Assembly: GCA_963920575.1 (NCBI GenBank)
Contig: OY986964.1
Location: 11,778,663-11,842,662 of the forward strand
Direction: 5' to 3'
Length of the DNA: 64,000 bases
Source: Narthecium ossifragum
Lineage: Eukaryota > Streptophyta > Magnoliopsida > Dioscoreales > Nartheciaceae
Numbering within the stretch: position 1 is the stretch's first letter; the number at the start of each line of letters is the position of its first letter. Of the stretch, positions 11,343 to 22,639 are shown one piece after another. Made by a program: the position numbers and the translations under genes. The notes beneath the pieces are model-generated. The model did not search any database. It worked only from the letters and a program-made list of their open reading frames with translations, and had not been told where the DNA came from.

Positions 11343-11600
11343 TGATCGTTCGCAAACGTCATCGTTAAAACGTTGCAAACTTAATCAATTCTTAAAACCC
11401 TAAAACTAACAAAAAGAATCAAAGATAGAATAGAGTTATCTAAACTAATAAAGAAAAGAAATAAAAAGTTGATCATTTCGAATCAATGGAGTAGTTACTT
11501 AGGAATTACTAAATCCGCCCTAGTTTCGTTATTAGTCTTCTCTAGTTATCATCTTGTTCCCTTCTCTCAACATTATGGATCATATGGCTACAAGCTCACA

Positions 11601-12901
11601 TGAAGGCCACGTTTGGTTGCCATGGGAATTGGAATGGGAATGGGAACAGGAACGGGATTGGGAATGGGAACATGAACTGGAAAGAAATTGTGGTTGTTTG
11701 GTACATCAAGGAACGAGAATAGGAATGGAACTTACAAGTGTTTGGTATATATAATAAACATGGGAACTGGAATGCGAATATAAATTACAGACCAAAATAC
11801 CCCTGACTCTAATAGCATAGATTTATGAATATATTTATGTATGTATATGTATTTGCATTACCGTGACTTATTTGGATGAAACACTATTAATAATGAGAGA
11901 ACAAAATAAGATTATTATTTGAAATATTATTAATAAATAAGAGAAAGAAATAAGCTTATTAATATGAGAGTTCCTAATATTATTAATAAATAAGAGAGAA
12001 ATATTATTATTATTATTATTTGAAATATTATTAATAAATAAGAGAAAGAAATAAGATTATTAATATTATTTGAAATATTATTAATATATAAGAGAAAGAA
12101 ATAAGATTATTAATATTATTTGGAATATTATTAATAAATAAGAGAAAGAAATAATATTATTAATAGTATTTTAAATATTATTAATATATAAGAGAAAGAA
12201 ATAAGATTATTAATATTATTTGGAATATTATTAATAAATAAGAGAAAGAAATAATATTATTAGAAATATTATTAATAAATAAGATAGAAATAATATTATT
12301 AATATTATTTGGAATATTATTAATAAATAAGAGAAAGAAATAATATTATTAATATTATTTTGAATATTAATAAAAAATAAGATAGAAATAATATTATTAA
12401 TATTATTTGGAATATTATTAATAAATAAGAGAAAGAAATAATATTTTATTATTTGAAATATTATTAAGAAATAAGAGAGAAATAATATTATTAATATTAA
12501 TTGGAATATGATTAATAAATAAGAGAAATAAATAATATTATTAATATTATTTGAAATATTATTAATATATAAGAGAGAGAAATAAGATTATTGATATTAT
12601 TTGGAATATTATTAATAAATAAGAGAAAGAAATATGATTATTTTCAAGATTGATCCTAGCCGTTTGATCAGTTTAATCAAACAAAGATAAATGGTATTCA
12701 TGTACATTCCATGAAATGAGAGATCCTGATTTTGAGGGAACTCTGGATTCCCATATCAAATTTGGGAATCCAGAGTTTCCTCAAACTCAGGAACTTCAAT
12801 TCCGATTCCTTGATCAATAGTGCAACCAAACACTTTGAATTCCTTGTTTTAAGGAATTCTCATTCCCGTTCCTGGATCAAAAGTGCTACCAAACATGGCC
12901 T
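11601..12901. mobile_element. MITE-like element with GGCCA(C/T)GTTTGGT ends
   Basis: The left end GGCCACGTTTGGTTG and the inverse of the right end GGCCATGTTTGGTAG form terminal inverted repeats; subterminal GGAATGGGAA and CATTCCC blocks also pair. The homologous positions in the LTR copies at 19.9 and 59.7 kb lack this DNA, proving insertion. A PIF/Harbinger- or hAT-type origin is possible; I cannot read a clean target duplication. Confidence 0.75.
11880..12650 (+). repeat. AT-rich minisatellite inside the MITE
   Basis: More than ten imperfect units of roughly 50-60 bp built on ATTATTAATAAATAAGAGAA with interspersed GAAAGAAATAA. Units differ by small indels and TTTGGAA/TTTGAAA variants. Confidence 0.9.
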
Positions 12902-13985
12902 AAAAAAAAGTTAATGTTCCCAACGGCATAACCTATCTTTGCTTGGCATAGATTCTCTTTGGTCCTACGATTACTTTAAATTATACTACTCCTAATGACT
13001 TTAGCACAACCTATCTTCGCGTAGCATAGCTTATCTCAAAGGTAAACCAATAACTTCATGAAAATCATCTCATAAATCTCTACAATCAATCACAGAAATC
13101 ATATAGGACTAAAAGTACCTCAAGGGAGCTTTGTTCCTTCAACTCTATTAACAATAAAACCATATTTATGAGATCATGAATCGAGAAGTTCACAAGAATC
13201 AAACTAAAGAAAAACCAAAACTACACTAGGGTTTCATGATATTCCTAAATATAAGAATTAACAACTCATCTTTTGGATGAAAGTCATCGGGGTGGAATAG
13301 AAAGCTGTCACCATCTACATCCTCTCTGTCTTCTTCCTCCTCCTCCAAAGATTGTCAAAAATATCCAAAATTCGGCTGGAAAAGGCCTTTGAATAGGGAA
13401 ACCCTAAACTTGGACTTAAGAGTCCTATCTAGACTTAAACTTTGACTTTCCTCTTTTCGTATTTCAACTCCTATTCAGGATTCCGACTTTAACTCAATTC
13501 TGGCACTAATTGGCTTGGAATCTGAGAAAGTCTTAAACAGGAAAGTTCTAGATCTTCAAGTCTTCTGTCATATACGACTTATTTTATAACATTCTAATTA
13601 ATATAGACTATTTGGAGAATATTCTTCTCAGCTTCGACGGAGCAGTTTTCTAACAGCTGTGTATCTTGATCTCCTTCAAAACGGGAATCAATCAATCAGG
13701 AATTTCGCAAAGTGTCCAACATGAAACTTGTAGCTATTGCAGTCTTCTATCACATCATAAAGTTTCAGAATATTTGGACTTATACAGAATATCTGATGAT
13801 TATTCGCCTGATAGGCGATGAAACATACTTTATCACATAAATCTATATTTTTAGCCGAATTTCTTATATTTCTTCTCAAATCATAATTAAAACTGAAATC
13901 AATTAACAAGCTATTAAATACAACTTCTCTAGGCCTAACAAAGGTAATTTAAGGGCTTTAATTACGAATATTTAGTGACTTATCA

Positions 13986-13997
13986 CACCCCACAACT
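13986..13997 (-). other. Polypurine tract of the pol-less Athila-like element
   Basis: Minus strand reads GTTGTGGGGTG immediately before the 3' LTR. Confidence 0.7.
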
Positions 13998-14499
13998 TAC
14001 ACTTTGCTAGTCCTTGAGCAAAGAAAAGATAAAAAGAAAGCAATAAATCTAACTAGTCACTTTCGTAGGTCTCTCGATTGCACTTAGCATGTGCAACAAG
14101 CCTTTAAACCCCTGGGTTACCCCAGTGGGGGAGTTATGGTCTCCTGAGGGTTTTCAGTGATAATATCCACAAACATCTATACATTCCCTTAAATATATCA
14201 TCATAAATCAATTATAATATTCATCAACTCTAATGCATGAAATAGAAATATTATCCATAAATATACCCTTCAACTCATAGTCACATAAAAATACAATAAA
14301 TCAAAACATGTCATAGCATACTTCCAACACTTCAACATAACTTTAACACTCCTGTGTGTGAATGGTGTTCCACATGCTTCAGAGTATCAATCATATCTAA
14401 ACACTTCACCTATTCAAAATCACAATCCTATTCAGCACATATTTTCCACTTATCACATAGCAATCTCTGCTTTTATTCATTTTTCTTTTCTTTTTTTTG

Positions 14500-14613
14500 C
14501 AGGAATTTCAACTGTTTTACGCGAATAACACACCTTGTTAGGCACCTTGCCCGGTTACTAAGTATGAAACCCTTATTACTTTTTAGGAATTTCAATTGTT
14601 TTACGCGAACACC
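14500..14613 (-). repeat. Tandem 3' region repeats with AGTAACCGGG motif
   Basis: Two copies of an AGGAATTTCAA(C/T)TGTTTTACGCGAA unit start near 14502 and 14585 (plus strand). On the minus strand they match the AGTAACCGGG...CGCGTAAAA repeat of the other Athila-like element. The second copy is split by the solo LTR and resumes at 16340. Confidence 0.7.
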
Positions 14614-16339
14614 TGACACGCCTTGAAAAGTGTCGTTACCTTAACAAGAACGCCAAAATTACAAATTTATATTCCGAATCACTAACTAACTACTTAAGGG
14701 GTAGATAGCTATGAGTCCGAGTCGGTCCACAGGAAAAATAGGATTAAGTCTAATTACCGTGCATAGTTCTAAATCAAAAGTTAAGGAAGATGAATGATAG
14801 TTGGTCTTTGAACTATTTTTAACTCGAATCAAACTAAATCGGGGGAATAACAATAGGAGGAAAAGGCTAGAAATTTCTAATCCGTAATCGAGAGCTATCT
14901 AGGCATTCATAGGACAAGAGCAATTCCATAAGTTCTAGATGGTTTTCTAAGGTTGATAGAAGATCGGCTAGGTCCACTATCACTCAACATAGATTCATTA
15001 GAAGTCTACGTCGGAATGAAGATCAAGTCAGCGGATAATTGGTATGAGATTAATCAAAGTGGTTCTAGCATTTTGAGATCGCCTAATCAAAAAAGATAAA
15101 GAACGAATTGTAGGTTATAATCATAGGTCTTAATGGTTTTAGCATAAAGGTAGTGGTTCTAGCACTCCTACAATCATAATCTAGGTTTAGAATCCAATCC
15201 TAAGATCTAACATGGTTCTAGCATGAAAGCATCTTGGACAAGTCCTAATCCTAGCCTCTAACATGCAATGCTCAAAACCAGCGATCGTAATCTCAGCGTA
15301 ACATTCACATCCAAACTCGAAACAAGATGATTCAAGATTCGGTGGAAAGCTAAGGAAGAGATCTACGACTTTTATGTTTTGAGTTTTCAAATATTCCGAC
15401 TGTACGACCACGAAAAAACCGAGATAAGACAGGCTGAATCTAGGGCACAAAGAACATCCAATTCATTCACCATAGTAAATATTACCAATAGATATATAAA
15501 ATCTGAAATCTATCCATTAAACCATCATAAAGTACATGCTCTGATCCATAGGAAAAACCTAAATAAACTCTCTATTACATCATAGAATTTCCTAGACTAA
15601 GAATTTAGTTACTTATCTTGAAGAGACGATCCATTGGAGAATGTTGATGACGCGCTCCCGCCATGAATCTATCTTCAAGATCTAACCCTAATGTTTATTG
15701 AGGAAGAAGAGCCAAGAAAAATACCAAGGAGGAGAAGAAAATTCGTCTATGGATGGCTGCCAAAAATCCTCAAACATGGTCTATTTATAGGCTTAAACTA
15801 AACCCTAACTCGGATTAGATCTCAACCCTTTCTTTTTCCCGCAGCACCAAAAGGGATCGATCCCCTTTGAAAAGCGGATCGATCTTCTTCGTTCGTGAAC
15901 TCAGGATCTGGGTTATGCCCGACCAAGATCGATCCCCTTTGGAAATCGGATCGATCTTCTTTCCACGGCTGAGTAGAATCTTCAGGTTTGGATCGATCCA
16001 ACTTGTCTCGGATCGATCCCCTTTGAGAAGTGCTTTTATTTAACTCTCTGTCACGCCTGCGGCTGGAAAAGAGATCGATCTTCTTGCATTGAGATCGATC
16101 CTCTTTGTTTTAATTGGCCCGCTTCTTGCTGGAATAATAGGATCGATCCCCTTTGGATGTCGGATCGATCCCATTTACGCAGGATTGCCAGAATAGCTTC
16201 GTTTTAGCAGCAAACTTGACCTAACCTTTGTTGAAGGCTCTTAGACCTGAAATGCACCATAGACCATCAAAATAGCATTGCTCAGAGGCTAACAGGACCT
16301 AGTTAAAGGGGCGATTTGTGCACTTTTCACGCGTTATCA
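14614..16339 (-). mobile_element. Athila-like solo LTR, target duplication ACACC
   Basis: The 1726-bp segment begins TGACACGCC and ends GCGTTATCA, flanked by ACACC at 14609-14613 and 16340-16344. Minus-strand orientation follows from the LTR start TGATAACGCGTGAAAAGTGC, which resembles the LTRs at 3012 and 46643. A minus-strand TATA box lies at 15781-15790. Ten exact GATCGATC motifs lie in U3. No internal region remains. Confidence 0.9.
15855..16170 (-). repeat. GATCGATC palindrome cluster in solo LTR U3
   Basis: Ten exact copies, many in GGGATCGATCCC context followed by CTTT. The copy nearest the promoter (15855-15862) is 64 bp from the TATA box. Confidence 0.9.
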
Positions 16340-16344
16340 ACACC

Positions 16345-17224
16345 ACGCTGGTTAGGCACTCTGCCCCGTTACTAAGTTGAAAATCCATTTTTTTTCTCTT
16401 TTTTCCGCATACTCAGATAATTGCATGTGTTCGTGTATTTCCTGTGTCATGACATAGAATTGTAAATCTATCCTAATATCATACTTAGAATCTAATATCA
16501 ACCCCTTGACATGTGGAAGTGAACATGTGCATTAGGATATGTCAAGCTATCCTTAGATCATGGTAAAAGTGTTAAAGTATAGAAATAATATCATGCATAG
16601 CAAAAATTTACTATTTCTTATATGACATACAAGTCTCAGAATAATTTATAAAATAAATTTCTAAAACATGCACCTTTGTCAAATCCTACCATAATTTCAT
16701 TTGTTTGACATAATTCAAGGGATGTATAATATTTGGTTACTAGAAAAAAAACATATGAGCATGAAATTTATGAATGCTACCCCCAACTTAAATGTAATTG
16801 TCCCCAATTACACTAAGTCATAAAAATAAATCAAGAAGTAAAGGGTAGAGATAACCATAATGAGCGCCCCAAAAATAGATTTCTCCCTCTTCCAATTTAA
16901 CTTTAGGCACCGTCATAATTGAATAAATACTTCATTCCCCACCATAACCTGTCACAGAAATATATACCTTTCCAAAAAAATCAAATATAACAAATAAAAG
17001 TCCAAAAAGGTATTAGAATCATAGAAGAAAATTTCGACAGAATCTCCTTTGTATTTTCTTGATAAATTGATCTGTATAAACATGAACCACACAAAAATAT
17101 AACTTGTACAGATAAATAGTAAATGAGATAATACATCAAAAATAATCTTCTAGACATCACAGATAAAGAAATAAAGGACCAAAATATCCAAGCAGGGCAA
17201 TCATCAGTTATCATCCGCATAAAA
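16345..17224 (-). other. Non-coding body of the pol-less Athila-like element
   Basis: AT-rich DNA with no recognisable domain. It contains the split repeat end (16345-16385). Confidence 0.5.
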
Positions 17225-18240
17225 CATCATCACACACGGCGGCCGTCCGCGGCGAGATCAGAAACGAAATCGGCGAAAAGAAGGAGAATTTCACATCGGA
17301 TGTTGCTCTAGGACGTCTAGAAGATCAAAGAATGCTCAACATGGTCCTGATTGAAGATCTATACCGTCCGATCAAAAATCAAATCACTGCGGCACCTGGG
17401 TCATGTTCAGCAACAATTAGACGGCTGAAACTCACCGGCGACGGATCAACGGCAAAACATCATCGCCGGAGGACGGGAACAGTACAGGAAGAATCGTGGG
17501 AGATCTGGGAAGCTACCTATGGGGTTGATCGATGAATCACGGCTTCCAGGTGGGAGATTAGAGGTGGTCGGCGCAGTTGAGGATGATGGTCGGAGATTGA
17601 TTCCGGCGATCCAGACATCAACAGAGGTAAGTAATGGTGGATGAAGGTTCGTGGATGTGTGGGGAACTATCCAATGGTGGTGGATGGACGAATTGAGCTT
17701 CCAGCCGGCGGATTGAAGGTAGTCGGATAGGTGGTTTCGTCGGAGCTTGAAGTCGATGATCCCGGCGGCAAGGAAAGGATTTGATGGTGGCGGAAGCTTC
17801 GTGGTGACCGGAGGAAGGTTCTGGAGGTATTCATGGGTGATGGGAGGCACGGGATGAGGAGATCGGAGACGGCCGACGGAAGCGGAGGGACTCACCGGCG
17901 TCGGAGGACAGGGTTCCGAGGGAAGAAAAGACCGTGGATGAAGAGGTAAGAGGATGGCGGAGGTTTTGGTGAAGGTTTGGAGGGTTGGGGATGGCCGGAG
18001 AGGTGGCGACGGTGGACGGCTTGGGATGAGCCGCCTGAAGCCAGGCGGAGCCGGGACAATGATGTCCCAGCTCGATGGTGAGCTGATCGGGAAGAGGGAG
18101 AAAAAATCATGGGAAAAATAAGGAAATTCCAAAAAAAATGAAAAAATGGGAAAAATCATGGAGAAATTCTAAAAATGAAGGAAAATCCTAAAAACTCGGG
18201 GAAAAAAAATTTAAAATTTAAAAAGAACTCCTAAAACCGG
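17225..18240 (-). other. GC-rich block with a chance-like proline-rich frame
   Basis: A minus-strand frame (18159 to 17446, 237 codons) is rich in P, S and L and matches no family I know. Its start lies in a run of TTTTCC repeats. The block is much GC-richer than its surroundings and may be a separate insertion or a captured leader sequence. Confidence 0.4.
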
Positions 18241-18290
18241 GTTGCCTCCCTGAAAGCGCGTAATTTTACGTCTTTCGCTAGACGCTCCCG
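18241..18290 (-). other. Athila post-pol conserved motif
   Basis: Minus strand reads GAGCGTCTAGCGAAAGACG, then TAAAATTACGCGC and GGGAGGCAACCCGG. This block normally follows pol in Athila-lineage elements. Here it comes directly after gag-like sequence, which locates the pol deletion. Confidence 0.65.
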
Positions 18291-18316
18291 AAACAAAATT
18301 TATGAGGTCGATGATT

Positions 18317-19377
18317 TCATGTGAAGAAATACATGGTCAGGATCATGGTGAAGATATACAGACATGCTTCATCAAAGAATAAAAAGAAGTCCTTAGCAAA
18401 TAAAGTGTACACCGGACGAGAACGTTTAAAACGATTTTTGATGAAAGGACGATAGAAATTGACATGGTCTTCACTCATGTTAGTTTTCTTCTCCTCACAA
18501 CGTTCAACTAATGTGGATAGTGCGGAATATAGATGCGCAATTTGAGGTTTCTGACAAGGAATCTCACTAAAGAGCTTAACCTCATTACCATCAATGCAAA
18601 TAGGCACTACATCGTCATTCAACACATCTTGTAAAACTGGGAATTCATCACAACACTACTCATCATCACTAAAAAAATTAGCTTCTAAAGCATGATCAAA
18701 ATACATATAAGGTCCAGTTTCATTAGGTATGCATTCAGGAATATTATTTTCAGGGGCTGGCACAATATTATCAATAGTTATATAATTCGGCAAAGTATTA
18801 GAACACATCTCAAAATGGGATGCATCATTCTCATTAGAAACATAAGCTTCACCAACATTGTCATCACAAACAGTCGGAACAGAATTATTTGCATAGCCCT
18901 CATTCTCATAATATGAATCAACCATGTGGGCTAGTTGTTCTATTTGTGTCTCTATTTTCTTAATTGATTGATCATTAGAGTTAACATCGTTTCTTATCAA
19001 TAATTGCTCGTTCCTTATCAACGTCATTTCATTTTGAAGCTCAGTTTTCATATCAACAATTGCACTCATGAGTTTGTCCAAAGTCGGGTTAGAGGGTACT
19101 TGTGGAGAATATTGCCGTTCAAAACTAGATTCAAAATTTTGGGCCGGTGTTTCTATGTTCCATGGTTGAACGTTAGGAGGTTGGTAACCTTTGAATTGCC
19201 AATTAGAGTTTGTATGATTTCTAAAATTCGAATTATAGGGATATGAATGTCAATTATATGCCAGATTTGAGAAATCATATATGTCATTATTGTAAGCGGG
19301 TTCATAACCAAAATGCAAATCGTCATTCGACATTGCACCCGGTGGCATATAAAAATTGGCCATGCATGCAAAATCAT
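18317..19377 (-). pseudogene. Athila gag-like remnant
   Basis: Minus-strand frames from about 19377 down encode a Tyr/Asn-rich segment (YGYEPAYNN-like, SNWQFKGYQPPNVQPWN), then a coiled-coil-like stretch (MDKLMSAIVDMKTELQNEM, ending QIEQLAHMVDSYYE), then an acidic tail (NETGPYMYFDHALEANFFSD). This order is typical of the C-terminal half of Athila gag. Frames are interrupted, and a further minus-strand frame (18625-18317) may continue the ORF. No zinc knuckle and no pol domain follow. Confidence 0.65.
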
Positions 19378-19519
19378 ATATCAAAAAGAGAAAAAGAAAA
19401 CAGAAGACTCAGAACAGAGGAGAAAATCTGGAAAACAATGATCGAAACGAAAATTTATGAATTTAGAAAACCTAACTAAGCAAAGAAAACGAGTTAAGAG
19501 GAAATCAATTAGTTAACCG

Positions 19520-19546
19520 TCGAAATCCCCGGCAACGGCGTCAAAA
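19520..19546 (-). other. Primer-binding site, tRNA-Asp type
   Basis: Minus strand after the LTR end reads TTTTTGACGCCGTTGCCGGGG. The Athila consensus complementary to tRNA-Asp is TGGCGCCGTTGCCGGGGA; one mismatch. Confidence 0.85.
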
Positions 19547-19548
19547 AT

Positions 19549-21001
19549 TGATCGTTCGCAAACATCGTCGTTAAAACGTTGCAAACTCAATTGAATATTA
19601 AATTTATAATCCTTATTCAATCACTAAACTACTAGATAGAAATAGCGGTGAAGTTGGGAGTCGATCCACATGGAAAACGTTGAAAACTGAAATCAATTCT
19701 CAAAACCCTAAAACTAAGAAAAAGAATCAAAGATAGAATAGAGTTATCTAAACTAATAAAGAAAATAAATAAAAGGTTGATCAATTCGAATCAATGGAGT
19801 AGTTACTTAGGAATTACTCAATCCGCCCTAGTTTCGTTATTAGTCTTCTCTAGTTATCATCTTGTTTCCTTCTCTCAACATTATGGATCATATGGCTACA
19901 AGCTCACATAAATCCTTAAAAGAAAGTTTATGTTCCCAACGGCATAACCTATCTTTGCTTGACATAGATTGTCTTTGGTCCTACGATTACCTTAAATTAT
20001 ACTACTCCTAATGACCTTGGCACAACCTATCTTCACGTAGCATAGCTTATCTCAAAGGTAAACCAATAACTTCATGAAAACCATCTCATAAATCTCTACA
20101 ATCAATCACAGAAATCATGTAGGACTGAAAGTACGTCAAGGGAACTCTGTTCCTTCAACTCTATTAACAATAAAACCATATTTATGAGATCATGCATCGT
20201 GAAGTTCACAAGAATTAAACTAAAGAAAAACCAAAACTACACTAGGGTTTCATGATATTCCTAAATACAAGAATTAACAACTCATCTTTTGGATGAAAAC
20301 CATCGGGTTAGAATAGGAAGCTGTCACCATCCACATCCTCTCCGTCTTCTTCTTTCTCCTCCAAAGATTGTCAAAAAGATCCAAAATTCGGCTGGAAAAA
20401 GCCTTTCAATAGGGAAACCCTAAACTTGGACTTAAGAGTCCTATCTAGACTTAAACTTTGACTTTTCTCTTTTCGTATTTCAACTCCTATCCAGGATTCC
20501 GACTTTAACTCAATTCTAGCACTAATTGGCTTGGAATCTGAGAAAGTCTTAAACAGGAAAGTTCTAGATCTTCAAGTCTTCTATCATATACGACTTATTT
20601 TATAATATTCTAAGTAATATAGAATATTTGGAGAATATGCTTCTCAGCTTCGACGGAGCAGTTTTCTAGCAGCTGTGTATCTTGATCTTCTTCAAAACTG
20701 GAATCAATCCATCAGGAATTTCACAAAGTGTCTAACATAAAACTTGTGGCTCTTGAAGTCTTATATCAGAACATAAATTGTCAGATTATTTGGACTTATA
20801 CAGAATATCTGGCGATTATTCGCCTGATAGGCGACGAAATAGACTTTATCACATAAATCCATATTTTTAGCCGAGTTTCTTATATTTCTTCTCAAATCAT
20901 AATTAAACCTGAAATCAATTAATAAAGTATTGAATACAACTACTCTAGGCCTAACAAAGGTAATTTAAGGGATTTAATTGTAAATATTTAGTGACTTATC
21001 A
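19549..21001 (-). mobile_element. 5' LTR of the pol-less Athila-like element
   Basis: 1453-bp LTR, ends TGATCGTTCG and CTTATCA on the plus strand, next to the primer site. It is followed by CATAT, the right target duplication. Confidence 0.9.
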
Positions 21002-21069
21002 CATATATAACTCTATAAATAGATACTCAATATAGAGATTTAGCAATTAAGCTAAACATTTCAAACACA
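21002..21069 (+). mobile_element. Copia 3' LTR, second part
   Basis: Continues the LTR begun at 11207; contains CTATAAATAG and ends near AACACA just before Helitron coding sequence. Confidence 0.65.
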
Positions 21070-21220
21070 ATCTCTTAGTTGAACGAGCATCAAATCAGCA
21101 AACTACTCTGACTGCATATTTTTCTTGTTGTACTAATGATATGTCTACACGCGCCTACAATTATCAAGAGTTTCCTGAACATTATCGTTGGCGCAAAGAT
21201 ATTCGAATGTGGACACCACA
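21070..21220 (+). pseudogene. Helitron Rep/helicase pseudogene, segment 1
   Basis: The frame encodes ERASNQQTTLTAYFSCC, then YNYQEFPEHYRWRKDI and RMWTP. This is the plant Helitron block that precedes the helicase domain (pattern LTxYF, FPxxxxW). It is cut at 21220 by a solo LTR and resumes at 25019 with HQQGFSIGRLYYV. The copia element interrupts its left side. Confidence 0.85.
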
Positions 21221-21464
21221 TGTGAGGACCTGTCCCTCTACTCTTGGGTCAATCGCTTAAGTCGGGCACGTGGCTCTTTGTGGACCGCAAAGGCATTTTA
21301 GTAAATTGCATCTTGTTGGTTTGTTTCACACCCGCGTGGTGCACACACAGCCCCTATGTTTGGTTTATGTGGTTTCTAGAACCCAAGGTGGGCTTGGGAT
21401 CGAAAGATCCAAGCTCGGGCGCGCAAAAGCCTATTTTTAGGGCAGCTGGCGGCCCATGTGCGAT

Positions 21465-21632
21465 CGATCGCTCCTGGGAGCGACTTGTCAGACCTGTGTG
21501 CGTTCGGTCGCTCCTTGGAGCGACCGATCGGACCTGTGTCGGTGGTCAGCGCATCCGACATGTCCGGATAAGAACACGAACCGACTTAACCCAGCCTAGT
21601 CCGACCGATTGTTCCCTGGACCGATCGATCGG
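21465..21632 (+). repeat. GATCGATC palindromes upstream of LTR TATA box
   Basis: GCGATCGATCGC, then paired GGTCGCTCC / GGAGCGACC blocks, then CCGATCGATCGG ending 10-11 bp before CTATAAGTAG. Confidence 0.85.
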
Positions 21633-22639
21633 ACTCGAGCCTATAAGTAGCCCGAGACCTCCCATGTTTTTCCGGTTTGTTTCCCTTCTCCTTCTTCACC
21701 TCCGTTCTCCCTCCTCCGGCCATCTTTTTGAGTGTTTGAGGGTTCGTTGGATTCGTGGCAGCGAGAGAAAGATCCTTGGCTTGGTTTGAAGCCAGTTTAG
21801 TGCTCGTATCACAGGGATTCAGCCGAGGTTTGCGTGTCCGGTAGGTTTCTACCTACTAGAGCTTGTTTAGGGGTTTTCTCTTAATCTAGCCGGTAGATCT
21901 AGATGCTCTTGATGTTGTTGCGTGCCTCTTGCTTAGCTTAAATTCTGTTTTAAGTTTCATAAGATTTGATTGAGATTTTAGTAGGTTTTAGCATGTTTAA
22001 ACTCGCATTTTTCCGGTCTCTATATTCTTGAAGAACAGCCGGTTTACGGCGCTTTTCCGATCTGTACGTGTATGATCTTCATTTCTTATGAACATGACCA
22101 TTGTCGATCTTTGAGTCTACTCTTATACCCAACCAATTTCATAATTTTCTGATTTTCCTATGAATTGTTATGAATTTCCTACGGATGGGTTGCGCTGCAG
22201 CAATTAGAGGTAATTAGTGAGATTAATGGTTTTGATTAGTGTTTTCCCAGTAATCGAGCCGTTGGATGTTTCCCGGTTTTGGATATGTTGATCCCAGCAT
22301 GTTTATCTGTGGTTTTCAAAGTTGGATCTCGAATCCGACGTCGTTTGGACGTCGGATCGACGAGGTCTCTTAGCCTCTAATTAGAGGATCTTGATGATTT
22401 AAATAATAGGCCGAAAAGCAGTTCGGTACCCTATAGTTTCCCAATTTTGCAGTTTAGTACCACGTACTTTCAAAATTATCAAAAAATACTCCAAGTTACA
22501 TAATAGTGCAGTATAAACCTATCATCCAACGCCGTTACACATTTTAACGGCAAACCGGTCACAGTGTCTAATTTTGACTGGAATTTGGTCTATTTTGACT
22601 GGTTTTTGCTGACCTAGGGAGTGAGAGAGAGAGATACGG

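Larger units (their letters stand above)
11343..13985 (-). mobile_element. 3' LTR of the pol-less Athila-like element (contains a MITE)
   Basis: Plus-strand reading starts TGATCGTTCGCAAAC and ends GTGACTTATCA. It matches the LTR at 19549-21001 along its length, with a ~1.3-kb MITE added and roughly 110 bp near the left end deleted. Confidence 0.85.
11343..21001 (-). mobile_element. Pol-less Athila-like element with two LTRs, target duplication CATAT
   Basis: The element spans two LTR copies (11343-13985 and 19549-21001), flanked by CATAT at 11338-11342 and 21002-21006. Minus orientation is set by a tRNA-Asp-type primer site beside the right LTR and a polypurine tract beside the left LTR. Between them are a gag-like remnant, the conserved post-pol GGGAGGCAACCC motif, a GC-rich block and 3' non-coding DNA. 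No protease, RT, RNase H or integrase is visible, so it is non-autonomous. Later insertions: a MITE in the left LTR and a solo LTR in the body. Confidence 0.85.

Noticed and set aside
17446..18159. 237-codon minus-strand gene
   Set aside because: Composition-driven open frame in GC-rich transposon DNA; no domain, start in a T-rich repeat.
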